From positions 1 through 28,290 of the forward strand of contig DASPOF010000066.1 of the NCBI GenBank assembly GCA_035626155.1: 28,290 nt of DNA. Direction: 5' to 3'. A program made the translations under genes and the position numbers. Positions 24,196 to 28,290 of the stretch are shown one piece after another; within the stretch, counting starts at the first letter, position 1, and every line of letters starts with the position of its first letter. The notes under the pieces were generated by a model that was given only the letters and a program-made list of their open reading frames with translations, was not told the origin of the DNA and made no database searches. This DNA comes from DASPOF01 sp035626155 (GTDB taxonomy: Bacteria > Desulfobacterota > Binatia > Binatales > Binataceae).

Positions 24196-25131
24196 TCAGC
24201 GGAACGAAGGAGGAGCGAATTTCATCTTGCGGGGAATCGTAAGCCCGTTCTTTGCATACATCGCGACGCCATAGTCCGGGTCGTTGACCAGCTTCTCAAG
24301 AAGTTTCCGCGTCTCGGGTGTGCCGATTTGGATAAGTAGAATAGTGCCAAATTCCCGTTCTAATCGGTCTTTACTCTCCGTCAGGCGAATAGCCTGGTCG
24401 AGGCCAGCGTCTGCGGAGATACCGAGAAATCGCGTGATCGCCGAGGCTTCCGCTTCCAAACATTCCTTGTCGCTCAGTGCGTACCCCTCTTGATTAGGAA
24501 TCGGCCCAAGAGTTGGAATGATTCTCTTCACCAGGTCGAGCCTTTGTCGGTAGAAATCCTTGAACTGGTCGCTCACATTTGTGTAGCCGTTACCCGTCCA
24601 GGCATAGATCGCAGTCCAATTTGCCGCACAACGTTGTTCCAGCGAACCCAGGCCATAAGAGAGCAAGATTTCGAGGTGACCGTCGTGATTCAGGTCCCGG
24701 ATTTGGGCGGCTACATCGCTGCCCGACCCGATCTCTCCACCCTGACCGCATGATTCGAAGCCTGCGCTCGTCTTGTCTATAATCGTGATCCCTCTGCAAG
24801 AGGGCCTATCTGTCACACCGATACCTGCCACAAGAGAGTACATCCCGTTATGTCGAAGATCGGCGAACGTGAAGGAGCAAACGTAGGTTCCATCCTTGTC
24901 TCCCATTATTGAAAACCCAGTTTCGGCGAGTTCAAGAGAGCGAATCAGGTTTTCTACCAGCTTCTTGGGCGGCGGATTTCGACCCAGGTTCGGCGACGCA
25001 GTAGTGGACCAATCATAGGAAGCGAGCTTCGCCCGCGGCGCGGCCGGACCCGATGCAAATGACAACCTATTGCTGCACACAAGGACGAGTAACGCTGACA
25101 GGATTGCGAATCGCAATTTACTACTCTTCAT
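24196..25131 (-). CDS. Secreted protein with FG-GAP/EF-hand-like motif, function unknown
   Basis: The 311-residue product starts with a signal peptide (MKSSKLRFAILSALLVLVCS, likely cut after FASG). The middle contains QIRDLNHDGHLEILLSYG, the Dx[DN]xDG pattern of FG-GAP or EF-hand-like calcium loops in exported proteins. The C-terminus (GTPETRKLLEKLVNDPDYGV) resembles a HEAT-like repeat. No catalytic motif is visible. GAGG lies about seven bases before the ATG at 25131; the frame is open to 25191 but the signal peptide fixes the start. It lies 53 bases upstream of the small Cys-rich gene. Base composition is visibly less GC-rich than that of neighbours. Confidence 0.7.
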   Translation of the reverse strand: MKSSKLRFAILSALLVLVCSNRLSFASGPAAPRAKLASYDWSTTASPNLGRNPPPKKLVENLIRSLELAETGFSIMGDKDGTYVCSFTFADLRHNGMYSLVAGIGVTDRPSCRGITIIDKTSAGFESCGQGGEIGSGSDVAAQIRDLNHDGHLEILLSYGLGSLEQRCAANWTAIYAWTGNGYTNVSDQFKDFYRQRLDLVKRIIPTLGPIPNQEGYALSDKECLEAEASAITRFLGISADAGLDQAIRLTESKDRLEREFGTILLIQIGTPETRKLLEKLVNDPDYGVAMYAKNGLTIPRKMKFAPPSFR

Positions 25132-25267
25132 ATGGCGCCTCTGTGGTCGCTGCGAGTTTGGAAGGTCTTTGCGTAGGCTGTGCGGTATCACTACCAGTCT
25201 CTCAGTGTCAACGCACGGCTAAGTGCGAGGACCGCGCTTCTCTCAAGATCCTTCGAGGCAATCACGC

Positions 25268-25372
25268 GGCGCGCCTACGACGGGGGAGCAGACCGACGAA
25301 CTGCTGACCGAGCTGCTCGGCCTTGCGCCCGACGAGATCGCGAAGCTCCACGAGGAGCACGTGCTGGTTTAG
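25268..25372 (+). pseudogene. 3'-terminal fragment of a second CaiB-type CoA-transferase gene
   Basis: These 34 codons plus stop encode GAPTTGEQTDELLTELLGLA followed by PDEIAKLHEEHVLV, nearly the same as the end of the CoA-transferase at 23659-23763. Over the last 95 bases I count seven differences, four silent and three giving Q to E, V to L and G to A. Bases upstream of 25268 are unrelated. The silent-biased pattern suggests it was once the end of a separate working paralogue that lost its body, and not a recent copy. There is no start codon or promoter of its own. Confidence 0.85.
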
Positions 25373-25553
25373 CCGGCCGGCCGTTTCGCGGTACTTGAAC
25401 GATCGCGGTCCCTCCCGCTTGCATCTCTCGCTCGACGAACGGACGCGGGAGAGTCGGGCGGGTCGGGCATCCGCGCCGATGCGGGATTCTTGCGATCCCG
25501 TTCATTCTGACGGCGCCGGCTCAAATCGGGTTCTCATTCATTGAAATTTGAGC

Positions 25554-25584
25554 GAGCAGGCGGGTGATAAATCACCGCCTGCTC
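25554..25584. repeat. Strong hairpin
   Basis: The arm GAGCAGGCGG plus TGAT pairs with ATCA plus CCGCCTGCTC around a two-base AA centre, with one bulged G. The result is a 14-bp stem. It is followed by C/T-rich sequence. It lies far from any upstream stop codon in use (about 180 bases), so a terminator role is uncertain. Confidence 0.6.
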
Positions 25585-25597
25585 CCCCCTCTCTTAT

Positions 25598-25621
25598 CTC
25601 CCCCGGAACAGACCGGGGGAG
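25598..25621. repeat. Perfect GC hairpin
   Basis: Nine-base perfect arms CTCCCCCGG (25598-25606) and CCGGGGGAG (25613-25621) enclose the loop AACAGA. No T-run follows on the plus strand. It stacks next to the hairpin at 25554 and is likely part of a dispersed intergenic repeat family. Confidence 0.6.
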
Positions 25622-25649
25622 AAGATGAAGGAAAAAAGCCATCTCTTAC

Positions 25650-25713
25650 GCAGGATGTTGGGACTGCAGCGCGGCCGAACTGCGCGGATTTCGCTTTTCT
25701 CAACATCCTGCTA
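25650..25713 (-). repeat. Short interspersed repeat, copy 2, with 11-bp terminal inverted repeats
   Basis: Perfect arms GCAGGATGTTG (25650-25660) and CAACATCCTGC (25701-25711) bound a 62-base palindromic element. The portion 25672-25713 matches 23761-23802 in inverted orientation at 38 of 42 bases. Size and end structure fit a REP- or MITE-like element. Confidence 0.75.
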
Positions 25714-25805
25714 GAGGCTTGGAGAGGAAGTTCATCTCTTCTGATGGAAGGGCCGGCTTCGGGGGCAGGCGGAAATCGGGAATCGAAATCGAGGAGGAAA
25801 TCGTG

Positions 25806-26408
25806 ATGGCTCAGAAGTGGCACGCAAAGGGAGATTATTTCGAGACCTGCAATTGCCAGACTCTATGCCCCTGCATCTTCATGAGTCCCCCAACCGAGGG
25901 AAACTGCACGGTGCTTGTCGGATGGCACATCGAATCCGGCAAATTCGGCGACGCCTCCCTGGACGGGCTGAATGTCGCCGCGCTCTTTCATACGCCCGGA
26001 CCCATGCACCATGGGAACTGGAGCGCCGCCTTGTATATCGATTCGCGCGCCTCGGCCCAGCAGAGTGATGCGCTCACGCAGATTTTCACGGGACAGGCGG
26101 GCGGGGTGCCCGGCGGAATCCGTCCGCTGATTACGAAAATGCTCGGGGTGAAGACCGCTGAAATCGCCTACCACGCAACCGGCCGAACCCGCCACATGAC
26201 GATTCGCGATGTCGGCGAGTCGGAGATCGAAGCATTGCAGGGCGCCGACGGCGGGAATGTCACGATCAGCAATCACCCGCTCGGAATCTCGCCCGGCCAT
26301 CCGAGCGTGGTCTCGCGCTCGAAACAGCTCAAGTTTCGCGACCACGGCTACTCGCTCGATCTCAGCGGTAGAACCGGGCAGTTTTCTCCCTTCACTTACG
26401 AAGGCTGA
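25806..26408 (+). CDS. DUF1326 family cysteine-motif protein
   Basis: The 200-residue protein shows the DUF1326 pattern: KWHAKGDYFETCNCQTLCPC near the N-terminus with Cys15, Cys17, Cys21, Cys23 and Cys34, then PGPMHHGNWSAALYID and the C-terminal GRTGQFSPFTYEG. The clustered cysteines and histidines suggest metal binding, but the reaction is unknown. There is no signal peptide. GGAGGAAA lies eight bases before the ATG at 25806. Its stop is four bases before the DUF2182 gene; the two families are commonly paired, so they likely work together, perhaps in metal (copper) handling. Confidence 0.92.
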   Translation: MAQKWHAKGDYFETCNCQTLCPCIFMSPPTEGNCTVLVGWHIESGKFGDASLDGLNVAALFHTPGPMHHGNWSAALYIDSRASAQQSDALTQIFTGQAGGVPGGIRPLITKMLGVKTAEIAYHATGRTRHMTIRDVGESEIEALQGADGGNVTISNHPLGISPGHPSVVSRSKQLKFRDHGYSLDLSGRTGQFSPFTYEG

Positions 26409-26411
26409 GCC

Positions 26412-27302
26412 GTGAGCATCTTCGCGCGCGCCGGCTCCCGTCAGGCGGCGGCGCGCCCCGCGAGCGCCGAGCAGGATGCGGGCGCGAATCCATCCCGCTC
26501 GCACGAGGCTTCTGCGCCTCGTGCTGACGCGCCGCCACCGCTCCCTTCGCGCGAGCGGGTAATCGTATGGGGCGGAATCGCGGCCGTGACGGCTATCTCG
26601 TGGCTGGTGCTCGCGCGGATGCCGATGCCGCCGTCGGGCATGAACGGCGGCGCAATGGGCGATATGGCGGCGGCGATGGATGCTTGCGGCGCCGCGTGGT
26701 CGCTTCGCGATGCCTGGCTCGTGCTTGCGATGTGGTCGGTGATGATGGCGGCGATGATGCTGCCGAGCGCGATCCCGATGATCGAGATGTATGCGCGAAT
26801 GGCGCGCGGCCGCGCCGCCGGGCAGGGCGGTAGCGCGTGGCTCCTCGTGGCCGGGTATCTGATCGCATGGACCGGCTTCGCCGCCGCCATCACCGCGGTG
26901 CAGTATCCGCTGGAACGCACCCGGATCATCGGTGACGCGATGCGGATGACGCCCGCCGCCGGCGGCCTGCTCCTGATCGCGACGGGGATCTTTCAGTTCA
27001 CCCCGCTCAAGCAGGCATGCCTGACGCAGTGCCGCTCACCGCTGGGCTTCTTTCTGACGAGCTGGCGATCGGGCGCAGGCGGCGCGCTCGCGATGGGCCT
27101 TCATCATGGCGCGTTCTGCATCGGATGTTGCTGGCTGCTGATGGCGCTGATGTTCGTAGCGGGCGCCATGAACCTCGTGTGGGCGGGGGCGCTGACGATC
27201 TTTGTATTGCTCGAGAAGGCGACGCCCTGGGGCGGCGCGATTTCCCGCGTGTCCGGCGCATTGATGGTGGCGTCGGGGATTGCGCTCTCTGCTCTCGGCT
27301 GA
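26412..27302 (+). CDS. DUF2182 predicted metal-binding integral membrane protein
   Basis: The 296-residue protein has a proline/alanine-rich cytoplasmic N-terminus (about 50 residues) and then about seven membrane helices. Methionine-rich helices include WSVMMAAMMLPSAIPMIEMY, with FTPLKQACLTQCRSPLGFF and HHGAFCIGCCWLLMALMF following; these are the hallmark positions of DUF2182. Met, Cys and His clusters inside helices suggest transport or binding of a soft metal such as copper. The start is GTG at 26412, four bases after the DUF1326 stop. The substrate is not established. Confidence 0.9.
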   Translation: MSIFARAGSRQAAARPASAEQDAGANPSRSHEASAPRADAPPPLPSRERVIVWGGIAAVTAISWLVLARMPMPPSGMNGGAMGDMAAAMDACGAAWSLRDAWLVLAMWSVMMAAMMLPSAIPMIEMYARMARGRAAGQGGSAWLLVAGYLIAWTGFAAAITAVQYPLERTRIIGDAMRMTPAAGGLLLIATGIFQFTPLKQACLTQCRSPLGFFLTSWRSGAGGALAMGLHHGAFCIGCCWLLMALMFVAGAMNLVWAGALTIFVLLEKATPWGGAISRVSGALMVASGIALSALG

Positions 27303-27342
27303 TCCGGCGCAAGAGCCGATGCTGCGCGGCTAATCTTCTCGC

Positions 27343-27747
27343 TTATTTCTGCGGTGGGTACTCCAAGTGCTGCGGGAGTGCGCCGGCGATTTCCTCCCAC
27401 GGCGCCTTCGAGCCGGTGAAGATGTGATAAGCGGGACGCACGCCGGGATCATCGTCTAGCGAGCCGGCCGGGACCAGCACCGCGTTTAGCGCCTCGACCT
27501 CGCGAGGAACCGGGCTGCCGCAGATTCGGCAGAACCAGTTTCCGAATCGCCGCGTGTTCGGCATCCGATACTTGCTCACCTGGTCCTGCCCTCGTATCCA
27601 TCGAAAGTCCGCCGGTTGCACGAAAATGTTCGCCGCGAACGCCGAGCCTCGCGATTTCCGGCATCGCGAGCAGTGACAGTAGCGGAACTCCTGCGGCCGG
27701 TCCGCCTCGAACGCCACCGCGCCGCACAGACAGCTTCCTCTGAACAT
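27343..27747 (-). CDS. GFA/CENP-V family zinc protein
   Basis: The 134-residue protein has the GFA fold with its zinc ligands: Cys6 and Cys8 (GSCLCGAV), Cys24, Cys26 and Cys29 (YCHCSRCRKS), and Cys73 and Cys76 (FCRICGSPV). Members are often named glutathione-dependent formaldehyde-activating enzymes, but that activity is shown for few, so the role is open. AGGAGG lies nine bases before the ATG at 27747, which is preferred to a TTG at 27771. It converges with the DUF2182 gene. Confidence 0.92.
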   Translation of the reverse strand: MFRGSCLCGAVAFEADRPQEFRYCHCSRCRKSRGSAFAANIFVQPADFRWIRGQDQVSKYRMPNTRRFGNWFCRICGSPVPREVEALNAVLVPAGSLDDDPGVRPAYHIFTGSKAPWEEIAGALPQHLEYPPQK

Positions 27748-27890
27748 GGCGAACGCCTCCTGATTGCTCAAAGGCTAGGTCGCTCGGCGCGGAGACGCAA
27801 AGCACCGTCGACAACGGTGCGCGTCCGCGACCGCGTCCCGCGCCGCGGGCTTCCCTACTTCTTCGGCGCGATCTGATTAATTGGACTGGA

Positions 27891-27923
27891 CTAGCAGGCT
27901 GTGACCTATCACCAACCTGCTAG
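27891..27923 (-). terminator. Hairpin after the choice-of-anchor-D gene
   Basis: Perfect arms CTAGCAGG (27891-27898) and CCTGCTAG (27916-27923) enclose a second inner stem GTGA/TCAC. It begins 14 bases beyond the stop of the minus-strand gene at 27937. There is no clear U-run on that strand. The CTAGCAGG end resembles the ends of the repeats at 23761 and 25713. Confidence 0.5.
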
Positions 27924-27936
27924 ATCATTACTTCGG

Positions 27937-28290
27937 TTACTTGCCCTTGCCCTTGAGACCGACGTTCTGACTGAAGCTCGGCTCGAGGTTGTCTTCTATC
28001 GTCATCGTGCCGCTGTACGGTGTGGCGGCGGTCGGCGCGAAGGTCACTGAGACCTGACACGTTGCCCCCGGGGCCAGGTCGTCATCGTTGCAGGCTTGCG
28101 TCAAGCTGAACGGGCTCTCTACGCCGGACTCCATCTCGATCAGAATCGGGAGCGGCTTGATCTTCTTCGTGATCTTGCCAGAGTTCTTGATCGTGACGGA
28201 CTTGGTCTTGCTCGCGCCAACCGCGACGGTGCCGAAGTTGAGAGACGCGGGCGACACCTTGAGCTTGCCGGTGACCGGCGTCGGTGTCGC
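27937..28290 (-). CDS. Choice-of-anchor-D / ASH-type beta-sandwich protein, C-terminal part (cut by window edge)
   Basis: The last 117 residues of a longer protein are visible: a TPTPVTGKLKV linker, then one immunoglobulin-like domain with VSPASLNFGTVAVGASKTKS, SVTIKNSGK, GATCQVSVTFAPTAATPYSG and QNVGLKGKGK at the end. This is the pattern of choice-of-anchor-D (ASPM-SPD2-Hydin-like) domains, usually found as repeats in exported or surface proteins. The TP-rich linker suggests more domains upstream, outside the window. The GTG at 28257 is inside the frame and not the true start. Confidence 0.85.
   Translation of the reverse strand, partial: ATPTPVTGKLKVSPASLNFGTVAVGASKTKSVTIKNSGKITKKIKPLPILIEMESGVESPFSLTQACNDDDLAPGATCQVSVTFAPTAATPYSGTMTIEDNLEPSFSQNVGLKGKGK

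Larger units (their letters stand above)
25373..25805. other. Repeat-rich intergenic region
   Basis: About 430 bases without a supported gene lie between the CoA-transferase fragment and the DUF1326 gene. They hold two strong hairpins (25554-25584 and 25598-25621) and a 62-base inverted-repeat element (25650-25711). The ribosome site for the next gene (GGAGGAAA near 25791) lies at the end. The promoter of the DUF1326 operon should be here, but no clear -35/-10 pair stands out. Confidence 0.5.

Noticed and set aside
1..28290. CRISPR array, tRNA or rRNA genes
   Set aside because: No regularly spaced direct repeats, cloverleaf sequences or conserved rRNA segments were seen.

Overview
The window is GC-rich, bacterial chromosomal DNA, densely packed and carrying short operons on both strands. 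The gene mix includes a PPi-type phosphofructokinase, an ATP-grasp/alpha-E/transglutaminase operon, an acyl-CoA dehydrogenase with a nitroreductase, a giant tandem CaiB CoA-transferase, a cNOR with hemerythrin proteins, and a choice-of-anchor-D surface protein whose visible N-terminal part is TP-rich. This fits an uncultivated deltaproteobacterium-like or Binatota-like heterotroph. That placement is an inference from gene content only; no rRNA or tRNA is present.

Layout. 1-711 (-): start of a DUF748/AsmA-like envelope protein, cut by the window edge. 981-2279 (+): phosphofructokinase. 2305-5658 (-): three overlapping genes, circularly permuted ATP-grasp, alpha-E and transglutaminase. 5872-6630 (+): a molbindin (Mop) and a secreted protein with a molybdopterin-oxidoreductase fold. 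6726-7637 (+): an orphan HTH antitoxin-type regulator with its own palindrome, then a hotdog-like protein. 7647-7815: a decayed ORF6N-domain remnant. 7821-9869 (-): nitroreductase plus acyl-CoA dehydrogenase.

10047-18703 is a nitric-oxide response island. An NsrR-like Rrf2 regulator with three cysteines lies in an operon with DUF488 and a polytopic membrane protein. A second operon holds hemerythrin-DUF2249, a cupin and another polytopic membrane protein, and it is preceded by a nearly perfect NsrR-type 11-1-11 operator. A third, on the + strand, encodes DUF2249-hemerythrin, NorC, NorB and two small membrane proteins; a weaker operator lies between it and the regulator operon. All catalytic ligands of cNOR are present, but norQ and norD are not in the window. 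The working model is that NO relieves Rrf2 repression, NorCB reduces NO to N2O, and the hemerythrin and membrane proteins handle NO, iron or electron transfer.

18854-23763 (+): a cytoplasmic GH3 glycosidase, then an 824-residue protein with two complete class III CoA-transferase domains. 23761-25713 is a disturbed segment. It holds two minus-strand genes for secreted proteins that look less GC-rich than their surroundings, and a 35-codon leftover of a second CoA-transferase 3' end. The segment is bracketed by inverted copies of a short repeat. 25554-25621 holds two strong hairpins. 25806-27302 (+): a DUF1326/DUF2182 metal-protein pair. 27343-27747 (-): a GFA/CENP-V-type zinc protein. 27937-28290 (-): a truncated choice-of-anchor-D protein with a hairpin just after its stop.
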